This document shows positions 41,889 to 53,391 of a DNA stretch of 64,000 nt, piece after piece. Position numbers and translations under genes: made by a program. The notes beneath the pieces are model-generated. The model ran no database searches, was not told the origin of the DNA, and was given only the letters and a program-made list of their open reading frames with translations. Numbering within the stretch: position 1 is the stretch's first letter; every line of letters starts with the position of its first letter. The stretch is from Gnetum montanum (taxonomy: Eukaryota; Streptophyta; Gnetopsida; Gnetales; Gnetaceae). The stretch lies in contig MNCI01018082.1 of assembly GCA_015680685.1 (NCBI GenBank), forward strand, positions 422,496 to 486,495, given 5' to 3'.

Positions 41889-41998
41889 GGTATTTATAGT
41901 ACTTTTGACATGCATTGACTAGGCTTAGTCAATGAGGTCGGCTACGTCGACTAGGCCTAGTCAACGTGGCTATTGACCACCATTGACTTTCATTGACT
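41889..41998 (-). promoter_or_regulatory. Internal promoter of element D
   Basis: The minus-strand TATA box ACTATAAATACC is at about 41889-41900. Upstream lie ATTGACTAGGC, TTAGTCAATGAGG, TACGTCGACTAGGCCTAGTC and CAACGTGG at 41911-41972. GTCGAC and GGCCTAG pieces are those of the A and D LTR U3 (CGTGGCCTAGTTGACGC in A, AGCCTAGTCAATGC in D). Confidence 0.6.
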
Positions 41999-43640
41999 TT
42001 GAACAAACTTCCAAAATACAAGGAGTTTTTTGGTGAAATTGGGATCAAATGGAAGCCAAAAAAGCCACAAATATAATGAAAATAGTAGAAGAGGATGTTA
42101 ATGCTCAAAAAATTAGAAATTTGAGAAAATGGTTTGGAGAATGAATTTAATGAGTTTAAGGAGCACATAGTGGAATACATAATGAAATATGTGAAAGATA
42201 GGATTGTAGCAATGTCTAAGGTAAGGAAATTAGCTATCCAAACCAAGAGATATGCAAGTGGGTCCTCTCCATAATAGGCACATGCCCTTTTTATCCTTGC
42301 ATAACCTCAAATGAGAAGTCTGTGGGTCCCACAATTGATTTAATGGTCATAAAAATTAAGGACTAACCTGGAAGAATCTATCCAAGAATTCCAACATATC
42401 AATCTAATACATTGAACATAACATAGAAACCAACAGTGAGGTGAGTTGTGGCAGCATAGATGGATAACTAAGAAGGTGGGATGAAATCCTGAATTAAGGT
42501 CATAAGAAGTCCCTTGTGAAGTTTGTATTAAAAATGACCTAAGAAGATCCATATTTAGTCTAGACAAAAACCAACCTCTTTCAGTGTCTTCATATCACCA
42601 TTCCAAGACTAGTCCACCTCCTCAAGACACAAGAGTGCTGCCACAAAACAACCATTGTTCCATAAAGATAAGAAAAGAGAAGTAGAAAGTAAGAGAGGGC
42701 CTTAGTTAGAGGGGATCTTTAGGCATGGGTGACATGTCTTTCTAGTCCCATAAATAGTGCTTGTAGCTTGTTTATTTTTCTAAGGGATGTACTTTGAATT
42801 CCCATAATGTTTTTTTTATTTTGTTTATTTTTTTTCTTTTTTTTTCTTTTTGGATGGACACCACACCATGCAAAGACTTTATTTGACTTCCTAAAGTGGT
42901 TGTCATGGAACGGTAAGTAGTCATAAAAACACCTAAGTAAGTAGAAGAGTATAAAGAGTATTGAGTCCCCTTGAAGTCACATCCTATACAAACCTTTAAA
43001 TCCTTTCCAATTTTGAAAACCACCAAGGTCACCAATTTATTAAAATTTTCTTTAATGAAAGGGACCTCAAACTTCTATAACAAGGAAAATCATAGAATTT
43101 GTGGATGGGTGGATGATGTGGACTCATTGCCTATTCCATGAAAAATAATCCATGTCATAGTCATAAGACATTAAAATTCAAAAATAGAAACTAGACATTG
43201 ATAATCACAACATTTAGCATAAACCATCATTAGGAAATAGCAACAGTGGCACTGTGTCCTATGCTAATAAAGCACTTTTATTAATAAAAATTTGAAAATC
43301 ACACTCAAACCAAACAAGGTAAAATATATAAGAAAGTGTAAAATATTGAATAAAGGTTCAAACGTATTAACAATGATGTTAAATAAAAAGCGATGTAAAA
43401 ATAGGAAAAACTTTAAAAATTTAAAAGCTATAAAATAAATAGCTTGCAAAAATAAAAAAAATGTGAAAAACAAAAAAAAATAGAAAAATTGAGAAGCCAT
43501 ATGGATGGTTATCATGGATGGCCTTCTCCCTCATGAATGTGTTAGAAGAAGGAGATCTAAAAAATAGAGCATGGTTGTTCGTCTATTGAGGTGGTAGTTG
43601 CATTGGCTTGTCTTAGTTCTAGAAAAGGTTTCACTTATTG
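41999..43640 (-). other. Spacer between integrase and internal promoter of element D
   Basis: No gene supported. It aligns in blocks with 9261-10930 of A (see that entry). The A-rich run at 43270-43490 gives a Phe-rich minus-strand frame, again next to integrase as in A. Confidence 0.55.
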
Positions 43641-43649
43641 GATGTTGAC

Positions 43650-44860
43650 CAACTACTTTTTATTTGGGCTCTCAAGTTTGTACATGATCATTTCCCTAGA
43701 AGAAAAGGTTTCATCAATTATAAAAGGTCCTTTCCACAATGTTTGGAACTTGGTTTTCTAAGGTACATATGTGTGATTCCAATAGAGAACTTTATCTCCT
43801 AATTGAAATTTCACTTTTCATATTCTTTGGTCAAGTCATAACTTGTTGAATGCGTTATGAACTTCATTCAAAGATAGGATCACTAATCAATTTTCATCTA
43901 GCACATTCAGGTTGATCAATCTTTCTCTTTGTGTTGGACTTAGGTCAAGGTCCAAATCATAGGCTATTGAGAGTGTACGGAGCTTGGATTGAATTCGGAG
44001 CATTAGAAGTTTTTCATACACTAGCTTGTAGGGAGAATAGCCAATAGGGAGTTTCCATGTTGAGCGTAGGCCCATAGGACATCATTCACTTTTGTGCTCT
44101 AATTTGTCCTATATTTTCTTATGGTCCTTGTTAGGATCTTTGTAATATCTCTTTAGGTAACTTTTACTTGACCATTAGCTTGGGGATGATAAAATGTTGT
44201 ACTATAATGTTTTTGAAAGGTTGTACTATAATGTGAGTTCCATTATCAGAAATTAGTGCATGTGGCACCCCAAATCTATTTACAACATGTTGCTATACAA
44301 ATCTAGTAGTAGTGGATGATGTACAATTGGTCACAACTATTGCTTCTGCTCATTTTCTATAGTAGTTGATTACTATGATGATATATGCCTTTCCATTGGA
44401 CATGGGTGTGATGGGACCCATGAAGTCTATGCCCTATATGTCAAAGGGTTCTAATAGTTGAATCCACTATTGGGGATCCTCCATTCATGTGGTCATCCCA
44501 CCATCTTGTTGGTAGTACTCACAAGATCAGACAAACTAGTGGGCAACCTTGAAGATTGTAGGCCAATAGTATCCTACCATTAGGATTTTTATGTCCATGC
44601 ACCTCCTTGCATAGTGGCCTTTGCAAGGGCCTTCGTGAGCATCCTAGAGAATGCATAGTTGATCCACATTAGGAACATACCAACAAACTAGGTCATCAGC
44701 ATACACTTTGTAAGGGTATCCATTGATTTTCATGAAGTACTTTGCCAAATGAAGAAACTATTATTTCTTTCTAAAGTATAGATCTTGTGACATCTCCTAA
44801 GTAAAAAGGTAAGTGAGGATTCCATCATACCATTTTGGTTCAGTAGGCTCTTGGTCATTT
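43650..44860 (-). pseudogene. Element D integrase, broken
   Basis: The zinc-binding part is near 44640-44500 (HEGPCKGHYARR, GYYWPTIFKVAH), with the second Cys pair damaged (SCEYYQQ). The core reads GIDFMGPITPMSNGKAYII near 44420-44370 and GVPHALISDNGTHI near 44270-44230, so both first catalytic Asp are intact, unlike A. The C-terminal part near 43740-43660 is recognisable by comparison with A (KGPFIID, ETFSSRE, KLEST). Stops make it inactive. Confidence 0.8.
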
Positions 44861-44929
44861 ATTGATCCTATAAAGAGGAGTTCATCTAGAAATTGCTTAG
44901 AGAATGAACTCTCCTCCTCTTTATTATCC

Positions 44930-45400
44930 CATCTTAATCAAGAGATATGGTCAATGACCACATTTTCATTCCCTTTCTTATCTACCATTGTGAGATCAAA
45001 TTCATGCAAGATCATAAGTCATCATATGATACTAGGGCTCACCTTCGGCTTATTCATTAGGAAGCATATGGCACTGTGGCCTATGTGTACAAATACTTTA
45101 TAACCAAGCACATAGTGTTTGAAATTTTTGAGAGCATACACCACTACCATTAATTTATTCTTAGTTGTGGTGTAATTCAACTATGCACCCACAATGCTTC
45201 AGCTTGCATAGTGGACGTAATATGAATGTTTCTTATCATCCAACTGCATAAGCACTACTCCCAATGCATAATTAGATTCATATGTCATTATATGAAATGA
45301 TCTAGACTAATTTGGTGCCCATAGAATTGGAGTTTCTATGAGTTTCTCCTTTAGTAGCTAGAATGCATGTTTGCACTCCTTGGTCCAAAAAAATGGAGCA
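44930..45400 (-). pseudogene. Element D RNase H, broken
   Basis: Motifs: FFWTKECKHAF, SFHIMTYESNYALGVVLMQLDD, KNKLMVVVYALKNFKHYVLGYKVFVHIGHSAI, FLMNKPKVSP. The first catalytic Asp is Tyr (MTYES for MTDAS), and the Asp of the HTDH/HIDH motif is Gly. Confidence 0.8.
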
Positions 45401-45419
45401 TTTTTCTTTGTAAGCTCAA

Positions 45420-46260
45420 CCAACAGCTTTGCAATCCTAGAGAAATTCTCTATGAAAAGCTAGTAGTAGCTAGTATGTCCAATGAATGATTTGACATCTT
45501 TAACTATCTCTAGTTGATGTGTAATTCCTTGGATGACACTTATCTTTTTCTGGTCTAGCTCAATCCCTACCTATGTAATTCTATACCAAAATACTATGTC
45601 TTCCTGGACCATTAAATGGCTTTTCTACCAAAAGAGTTAGAGGTTTATTTTAATACATTTTTTTAAAACTTTCTCAAGGTAGTCTAAGGCTTGCTCAAAT
45701 GTAGCCTCATAGGTAGAGAAGTCATCCATAAAGACTTCTACCCTACTACCAATTTTTTATTGAAAAATACTAAGAACTAGGCATTGAAATATTGTAGGGG
45801 CATTGGATAGACCAAATGGCATCTTATAATATGAAAAAGTTCCTCAAGGACTCGTGAATGTTGTCTTAGCTTGATCCTCTAGCATGATCTGGATCTAGTT
45901 ATAGCCACTATAACCATCCAAGAAGTTATAATAACAATGTCCATATATGGCGTCCAACACTTGATCCACAAATGGCAATGGAAAATGATCTTTAAACGTT
46001 ATCATATTTAACAACCTAAAGTTGATGCAAACCTACCACTTACCATATTCTTTTTGTACAATTACAAGTGGACTAACCCACTAACCATCTGCAATGTGAT
46101 AGATGAAACTTGCCTTGAGGAGTTGTTCTATTTCCTCCTTGACAATCTATTTCAATTTTGGATTTAGCTGCCTTTGTGATTACCTTCTTGGCTTCATGGT
46201 CAAGCCAGTGTAGATGTGATGCTAGCATATCCTTGGATCAATTCTTGTTAGTTTGGGATA
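45420..46260 (-). pseudogene. Element D reverse transcriptase, FMDD intact
   Basis: Motifs: QLNPKLK, WVSPLVIVQKEYGKW, CINFRLLNMITFKDHFPLPF, VDQVLDAIYGHCYYNFLDGYSGYN, FGLSNAPTIFQCLVLSIF, VEVFMDDFSTYEATFEQALDYL. The catalytic FMDD (45721-45732) is the only intact one of the three RT copies here. Several CAG/TGG codons are stops, so it is still a pseudogene. Confidence 0.85.
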
Positions 46261-46739
46261 TGATCAAGTAAAGGTTGTTGGCCATTTGTTGATGACCTAC
46301 AATAGATTATCTTTTTGTTCAAGAGCAAGATTTGCATTGATTATGATCAATGTGTCATTATTTAAAAATGCATACTCCATGCTGACCGATAGATTTTTTA
46401 GCTCTAGGAGCTCCTGTTTAAAATTTTTAGGGATTTCCAACTCTTTCCAATAGGTATCATCATCTTCATCATCAGAGAGTTGGTGATGAACTGCTCAAGT
46501 TCATCCATGCCTTTGACATAAACACATGTTAGTCTCTTAGTTGGTTCCATGCACACTACTGTTAGCGTTAGCTATCAGCCATTGGGTGCCCTCCTATTTT
46601 GTAGCTGCTACGTATATGCACCTTTTGATATCTATACCATGTGCACACTAATTACATGCTTTGATGAATGTACTTTTAATAGACTAAATTTTCTACATGT
46701 AATTGCACCCATTATCACTATACATGATGCATGGAAAAC
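46261..46739 (-). other. Element D linker between protease and RT
   Basis: By position this is the pol linker with the LPS..KYAFL-type segment (minus strand near 46430-46340, 'SMEYAFLNNDTLIIINANLALEQK'), as in E0 near 2640-2720 (KYAFLNNEKLVIINANPNKE). It is typical of Athila pol. No separate gene. Confidence 0.6.
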
Positions 46740-47090
46740 ACTTCTTCTCTAAATCTCCAAATTCACTTTCCTTGGAGATTTCTAATGAGAGGTCCCTTAT
46801 ACCCATACATGCATCTACTATGCTTAACCAAGCCCTTCCCATAATGATGGGAAAGTCACCTTTGTAGTTTTCAACCTCGATCACTAGAAAATTGGCAAGG
46901 TAGGACCGCTCACAAACTGTGGTCACAATGTCCTCCACTAATCCTAAAGGGATAGTGATTGATTGGTCTACCAATTCTAAATGAATGTTGCTTTTCTTGA
47001 GAGGTGGTAGGTTCTAGGCTTTGTACATGTCATGGGAGATGAGATTGACATTGGAACTAGAATCAAGAAGATCCTTGTATGGCTCATGTC
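46740..47090 (-). pseudogene. Element D retropepsin-like protease
   Basis: The minus strand reads EPYKDLLDSSSNVNLIS near 47080, then LVDQSITIPLGLVEDIVTTVCERSYLANF and FPIIMGRAWLS near 46830. The catalytic D-[ST]-G triad is DSS: the Gly codon (47056-47058) is Ser, a single G-to-A on the coding strand. The open piece 46693-46974 is real coding sequence. Confidence 0.75.
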
Positions 47091-47830
47091 CAACAATCTA
47101 CAAGTAAATAAGAGGACTTCCTAAGTTAGATCTTTTCATGGAAATATTGTCATCCTTGATCCAATCAGATACAACATGAGTTAACATCATAGTATAGATC
47201 TGAGGTGGCACTTAGTTTGAAGGGTACTCAAATGTATTTGATGCAAAGGATGAGGATGTTGGAGATACATGGTAACTAGCTATATTAGGTTGTATGGATT
47301 TGGGAGGACTTTTGGGTTGAAAGAAGGATCATTTCCTAGATTGATTGTCCAAACTACTCAACCAGTAAGCCAGTTGTGAATGTACAGCCCTTGTAGCATT
47401 TTGTTGCTATGGCTATAGAAGAATTTTGCCCTACATGGATGGAGTAAGAGGTAACTAGGTTAAGGGTTGAGGTATTTATGTAGAGAAATGTAGAGGATGG
47501 TCTGGATATGGTTCTCTCCTCTAGTAGATGGTGAATGTGTTTAGTGGTACTCTGGAGGGTAATAGTGACGCTAAAATGTGGCTTGTAAAACTTTGTGCAG
47601 AGATAGGTTGCTGAACATAGTACCTGTATGGATCTAGTTTCTTATAAGGGTACTACTATCTTGGTAGTGGCACTTCCAATTACTGTGGTTGGTTCCACTA
47701 TTGGTATTACTCATATAGTTATGGTGGAGCTCCACTTGGATAGTAAGCTTGTTGTTGCTTGTGGAACTACCTCGCATTACCTTGAGGGTAAGGTAATCAT
47801 TTAGGTGCTTTCCTTCTTGCTATTCATGGA
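47091..47830 (-). pseudogene. Element D gag tail, truncated
   Basis: Pro/Gln/Tyr-rich minus-strand sequence (YYPSGAPP, YRYYVQQPISA) matches the gag tail of E0 near 1610-1690. Asn/Ser-rich sequence before protease has FEYPSN..PPQIYTMMLTHVVSDWIKDD. The capsid domain is missing; the sequence ends at a sharp junction near 47830. Confidence 0.55.
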
Positions 47831-48951
47831 TTCGATGGGATCCTACGGAGTACATTGACCTGGACACAGTCGAGCCTTCATCGGACGACGTAGTTGTGCC
47901 ATGCAACATTTACTAGGAAATGCGTAAATGTGCTTTACGCTCAACCTGCTCCTTGTGGGAGAGTCAAAACATCAATGAAGACCTCTGGAAGAAGCTGCAG
48001 AGGTCAGAGAAAGAGAGGATGTCTCTGACCAGAGAGGTTGGAGACTTAAAATCATGATGTGAATTCCTGCAGGCATGAGGAACTGGTGAAGAGGACTCGT
48101 GGAAGGCTGTTATCGACTACGCTCACTATTGGACTGCAATCAGGAATAGTGTGCAAACCAGTCGAGAATTGGTGGAGCAAAGGATGCAAATAGAACTCTT
48201 GGCCCAGAAGAACCAGGATTGGAAAGATTTTTGCGCAAGCGTTCAATAGTGGGGGCAGAAAGAAAAAGATCACAAGCATCTGTATAAGCGCGAAAGTCTC
48301 GCTTATCGTTAGCACTATCGAGATTCTACAGTCGAAGCTCAATCCTTACGGGTGTTCCTCGACGTCATTGGTGCATGTAAGGCCTTTGAGAAGTTCTAGG
48401 AGTAGGTGACAGTAAGTGCGTCCCCGGAAAGGGAAATTACTCTTCCCGAGGAAGAGACTACAGTCCCTACTTTCTTCCCTAAACCACCTCGATGGATTGG
48501 CGTGGAGAAAGGGAAAGTAAAGGTTGGAACTATTCTGGGGGATGGAGTTTGGTCTGAGCTAACCGAAGACGAAATCATGCAACGCCTGTGGGTCGGTTTA
48601 GACCAACTCCCCTTTGCTACGGATGCAGGACCATCACGAGTAATTTTGAATGTTATTGAATCTAAATTTTCTGGTTTGTTTTATCATGGCTTTTTCTTAG
48701 GCATTTATTGTATGTAGGTTCAATGAGTGGATGAAGAAGGTGAACAGGATGAGGAGCGTGTTCAGGAAGAAGAGCGTAATGATGTAGACCGTCCTCTTGG
48801 GGAGCCAGTGTTAGTGCAAGAACCTCGTGAAGAAGACATTCCTCACAAAGGAATACTTTCTAAAAAGGATGGCCCACTCGAGGATGATTTGTTAGGGTTA
48901 GAGGCAGACTTAAGGGATACTGGTGACAGTGGTACTAGGGGGGATGCGTAA
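47831..48951 (+). pseudogene. Unknown coding remnant antisense to T2, coiled coil then acidic tail
   Basis: In one main plus frame the sequence reads PTEYIDLDTVEPSSDDVVVP, LWKKLQRSEKERMSLTREVGDL (coiled coil, about 47985-48050), DSWKAVIDYAHYWTAIRNSVQTSRELVEQR (about 48097-48190), QDWKDFCASVQ, FLDVIGACKAFEKF, PKPPRWIGVEKGKVKVG, SELTEDEIMQRLWVGLDQLPFATDAGPS. An in-phase GT-AG interval at 48640-48717 (78 nt, T-rich) would join an acidic tail (VDEEGEQDEERVQEEE) ending at 48951. Stops are few and CGA/CAG-type. Some Tat-lineage elements carry antisense extra ORFs near the 3' LTR, so this may be one; a separate element fragment is the alternative. Confidence 0.5.
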
Positions 48952-49140
48952 TTGTGATTACGCATGATTTTATTGATGAAATTTGAACAGTGGTAATATG
49001 AATGTTGGTGAGATTACTCATGAGATTTTGTTTATGGGTTTTTATTTATTTTATGTTTTATTTTATGTCTTTATCTATGCAAAGCGTAAACAGAATTGTT
49101 AAAGACTTTGAATAGGTTGCGTTATTATGACTATAGAGTG
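48952..49140 (-). other. T2 3' non-coding, AT-rich
   Basis: No gene. An AT-rich TTTTATTTATTTTATG stretch at 49038-49078 lies where T1 and T3 have their T-tract. A GCGTAAAC motif follows at 49083. Confidence 0.5.
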
Positions 49141-49144
49141 GAAT

Positions 49145-49285
49145 TGCTAGTTTTAGGCCGTTGCAGGCCGTCACGTAGAGTTTGCGTAAGATACAAGTGG
49201 ACTAGCTAGTTTTAGGTCGTTGTGGACCTTTGCTAGTTTAAGGCCATTGCGGGCTGTCCCTAGTTTTAGGCCGTTGCGGGCCATC
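49145..49285 (-). repeat. T2 stem-loop array 3' of gag-protease
   Basis: Four units (CTAGTTTTAGGCCGTTGCGG type) carry GGCC-gttgca-GGCC (49156-49169), AGGTC-gttgtg-GACCT (49214-49229), GGCC-attgcg-GGCT (49242-49255, one weak pair) and GGCC-gttgcg-GGCC (49269-49282). Position and CTAGTTT lead are as in T1 and T3 but the stems have a different sequence. Confidence 0.75.
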
Positions 49286-49612
49286 TGCGTAAGTCTGGAA
49301 GTGTAATTGATAAAAATGTACATATCTGCGTAACTGTGCTAATATGACTAATAACAGTCAAGGAGCGTAAATGGCATAAAATGAAGAATGTAAATAGCGT
49401 AATGGACAGAAAGTGTAAATACATATATGTATATTAAAGAAAACTGACAATCAAATTTGGTAAGCGTAAATGAAAAACTGGTGAAAATGTAACGATGTGC
49501 ATAAATACCACTCAGATCAATCGCTAACCCGCAATTATTTCTTGATGGCCTTTACGTTCAGTGATGCGTAAGGGCGGGGAGATTTGTGATTTGACTCCTC
49601 CATACCATCTTC
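49286..49612 (-). other. T2 region between stem-loop array and protease stop
   Basis: No gene. Scattered GCGTAA and GTGTAAA motifs (49372, 49401, 49463, 49567) resemble those of LTR U5 regions in this family. Confidence 0.5.
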
Positions 49613-52600
49613 CTAAAATGGTAGGTCGGCCCAGGCTAGGTTATCATCATTCGTTTCGGTTTGTTCAGGAGTTTGGACATGAGTTTGATCTTTAGGCATC
49701 TCGATCTTCAAACCCCGTTCCTCCTCTATGTTGTTGATAGTCCTAGGAGCTATTTCATCACCGTGTATTACTACTTCTCCCCCTACATAAGGGAGGTGTA
49801 TCTCTTGATGTATTGGTGACGAAAATGTCCTCAGTTGGGCTAGCCAGGACCTCCCTAGGATCAGGTTGAAGCCGAGCATCTCCTCGACAACGAGAAATGT
49901 GACGTCTGTTGGGAATTGATCCCCTGCCACGAATTCGATACGCACCATCCCCTTGACTTGCACCTGTGCCCCGTTGAACGACTTTAGGCACGATGTCGTT
50001 GTAGGACTGATTTGGTCGACCAGGCCCAACTTATCCACTATAGGATAAGGGATGACATTTGCAGCCGCGCCATCATCAACGTGCACTCTTCGGATCCGAT
50101 ATTGACCAACTCGGATGGTGATAAACATGGGTTCTATTGTTACTCGACCTTTCTCTGGATCATCTTCGATGGATTTATTATGAAAGTTCAAAGGGGTTGG
50201 TTTAGGTTGCTTAGTGGCGGGAGGAAGCATGACAACATGTATCGCTTCCTCCTCTGCTAGTAAGCCTTCATCCACCGGTATGGATGTCAGCATACGAACC
50301 ATAGCCTCACGGTGTTTTTGGGATGTCATAAGTAGGTCATAGAGGCTCAACGTTGTGTTCTTCTATTTCAGAGCCTGCTTGACCTATGTAAATGCATCGA
50401 GGAGGTCCCGTTCTTGGCTGGGTGGCTTATCCCCTCTGTCTTCTTCCATTCGCCCTAAGAGACGAATCTCCCGAGGCAGAATAGTGTCAGTCGGAGGGNT
50501 TGGTTAGAGGCTTGCCCTTGTTAACAGGGGTAGCTGGTGGTCTTGGTACCCTAAGGATAAAAGGCACCTTAGGAGTGGGCGTGGATGTGGCCGCGGCTTT
50601 ATCGTTAACATGAGATCGGGTTATGGCTAGAGAGGATTCCTGAATAAAAAAGGGCAACCTTGAGGCACCGGTAATCGCCGGTGAAGAACTTGCCCCCTGG
50701 GGTGAAGTAGTAGGTATGCGTAAAACAAAGGGCTATTTAGGTGGTACCTTCCCTTCACTGTCCGTACTTACCACGTTGATTGTGTACGGTGTGTTATTTG
50801 CATTTAACGGGTCCTTGTACACATGCAACGCTTGGTTTTCAGGACGTGTTGGACTACTGCCGTCTAGTTTCAGAGAACCATTGTCAATCATGCATTGAAT
50901 GTCATCCTTCAACACCTAGCAATAATCAGTGTCATGACCACACAACTCATGGTAGTCACAAAAACGGTCCAACCTAAAAGACCTTGGAATTGGTGGTTCG
51001 TTAGGTAAGGCTAAAGAAGGATTCTTCAGCAATTCACAATGATGTCTGTGACGCTGGAGAGCTTCTTCGGATACCTTCTTATTTTGAATGTATCCTACCC
51101 CTAACAGTTGTTTCAACAATTTCGAATGTTTTATAGGTAGGGCTGTATACTTTGAGCGATCTTTACGCTCAAAGTTTGGCTTTGGCTGGGGGGGCTTTTC
51201 AGGGGCAGGTGTGTCTTGGCTGGTGCTGCTTGCACTAGCCGTGGTCTCAGGGGACGCCGCGGGTGCCTTTTTGTTCTTGTTTTTAGCACCTTCAGCTAGC
51301 GCAGCTATCATCGTTGTTATTGCTTTACCTTTGTCCTTACCCTTATTGTTAGAATTTTTATAGGCTACATACGCCGGGTCTTTGCTAGCCTCTACAACAT
51401 CCTGGATGCTCTTAGTTTGGGCAAAATCCTGACTCAAGGAGCTAGGGGCAAGGTAATATAGCTTAGACTTGATGAAATCATTGACTACTCCTTTGAAGAT
51501 AGCCAGCAAATGGGCTTCTACGATAGGCTCACGAATTTCATTCAAAGTAGCACTCCATCGCTGTATAAACTTTTGGACTGGTTCAAGTGGATCTTGCTTC
51601 ACTCCCATAAGTTGATCTAATGTGACCTTCTGCTTTAAGTTGTATTTAAAGCAAGTCACAAATTGTGTTAGGAGCTCTTCCAAGGTTGAGATGGAAGAGC
51701 GAGGGAGCACTCGATACCAATCCAAAGCTTTCCCTACCAGAAACATTACAAAGACATGGATGATCGTATGAGGCCATTGCTGTAACAACAAGGATTCAGA
51801 CCTGAAGGTGGCTAGATAAGAATTGGGATCTCCTTCCCCATTATATTTATTAAAATGGGGTAACGACATCCCCAGGGGCAACGATAGCATAGGAACTACT
51901 GGACTGATGGGATCATCCTGATAGAAATCCATGATTTGTATGGTATCAGAGCCAACAGCTTTAAGGCGTTAGACTTCCTCAGTGAGGGTCTGAATAAGTA
52001 AAAAGGCTTGGTCCAGAATTGGTGATGAAGAAGTTTGCACAGGAGGAGCCAAGGGTTGGACAGGAAGAGCTGTGCCAGTCAATGGGAACGTAGCGATGGC
52101 TTAGCTGACAAGTGGTGTAGTAGGGACTATCCCCTCAAACGGAGCTGCCTGTGGAAACCACCATCCACCAGGCTGAGCAGAGGGATTGGCTATTGCCGGG
52201 TGCATAGGATGGAGATTGTAAGGGTATTGTGGGTTTATTTGTGGGACATGGGTGGTGGGTGCGACTAAGGGTTGCACACCGTATAACGCAGATTGATTAT
52301 GTGAGATGGGCCGGATCCACTGACCAGCCATGGGTTGTTGAATGGGTTGCTGTGATTGAACAGTGATGGCAATCTGTTGCCTTGCAAAGGGTTGCACCGG
52401 ATTTTTCACCGAGCGGGTTAGAGGTGTGGTATGAGGTTGCACTTGGGGGATGAAATAGGACGTAGTGGATGCAGGTACCACCGATGGAATGCTAATTACA
52501 TGTGGCGATGAGGTTGCCCCCGTGTTATTCTAAGATGGTATTTGCACTTGCAAGACCGATGATTGTGTAGTGACCTGTGGGATGACAGGAATGTGGGTTT

Positions 52601-53135
52601 GGGCGGTTGTGACTGAGTTGAGAGGGGCGGCTTCCCCGGTGAAAGGAAATAGGGGATTTATGTATGTGTGGGGGCTGAGGGTATGATATGAATCCGCATG
52701 TTCAGACTGGGCTACGAATTCATCTTCCTCCTCTTCCCTGTTTTGTGGTTCTAGCATGGACCGTGTAGCCTGACTCCTAGCCATAACTAGTTGAGTCAGG
52801 AGTTCATGATAATACTCGGTCAAGGGGATAATGTCGTAGGTGGTAGGGATGAAATCTTGATCCCCTCTATGGACTAGCTCAAAATTTTGTTTTGCCTCAA
52901 TCTCGGCTCAGCTAAGGGCAAGCTTTGCCTGGATCTTACCACAGATGAAATTATATTCTTCAGGAGTCACGATGGTGAATACAGGATCTTTGCCCTGTAA
53001 TCTCAATGAACGACATGATGGTCCCTGAGGTCCTATGGCACCAGAAGCTAGTCCAGTGGTGGCAATGGGGTTTATAGATGTGGCACCCGAGTCGGTGGTG
53101 ATCATAGCGGCAGTGGTTGCATATGCGGAATCCAT
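49613..53135 (-). pseudogene. T2 gag-protease polyprotein, nearly continuous frame
   Basis: The best-kept coding region here. The start MDSAYATTAAM at 53135 is followed by EEYNFICGKIQAKLALS, YDIIPLTEYYHELLTQLVMAR, a Pro/Gln/Thr-rich linker (52640-52090), a capsid-like gag domain (51930-51590: MDFYQDDPISPVV, KYNGEGDPNSYLATFRSE, KALDWYRVLPRSSIS, QFVTCFKYNL), VQKFIQRWSATLNEI, zinc knuckle FCDYHELCGHDTDYC near 50940, PREIRLLGRMEE, and protease (50350-49613) with VDDGAAANVIP and FNLILGRSWLAQ; stop after ADLPF. About six in-frame stops, each one transition from CGA, CAG, CAA or TGG, plus an N at 50499. The catalytic protease Asp is intact. Confidence 0.88.
50499..50499. other. Single N in T2 gag
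   Basis: One unresolved base within an otherwise followable frame, near the gag-protease linker. Unlike the Ns at 55595 and 62559 its flanks are not duplicated. Confidence 0.9.
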
Positions 53136-53367
53136 TTTTTAGATAAGTTAATGACAAGAAACGACGGGATCTAAAAGGTGACGGCCAAACAGAACTATGA
53201 TTGGGCTTGCTACCCTGTAGGATTCCAAAGGAATCATTGCTGTGACCAATCTACACCTCACAATTTTTTTCGTAAACTTCCCTAGAGGTATTACGTCTAC
53301 GTTTTTATGGACGTGGGTATAGATCACTTATAGGGCTACCCGTAAAATATGGATCGAAGCTTTATCG
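53136..53367 (-). other. T2 leader between PBS and gag
   Basis: About 230 bases with no gene and no CACTGTAGC-type repeat as in T1. Confidence 0.5.
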
Positions 53368-53385
53368 ACCCTCCTTCTAGCACCA
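53368..53385 (-). other. T2 primer binding site
   Basis: Minus-strand TGGTGCTAGAAGGAGGGT, separated from the LTR by ATTTTC. The same six-base spacer is found in T4. Confidence 0.8.
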
Positions 53386-53391
53386 GAAAAT

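Larger units (their letters stand above)
37453..47830 (-). mobile_element. Athila-like element D, gag to 3' LTR, 5' end missing
   Basis: On the minus strand the order is gag tail, protease, RT, RNase H, integrase, spacer, internal promoter, extra ORF, polypurine tract, 3' LTR. It is a diverged sister of A with the same block order. The 5' LTR and most of gag are lost at about 47830, where composition changes sharply to plus-strand coding sequence. RT FMDD and both visible integrase Asp are intact, though stops abound. Confidence 0.78.
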
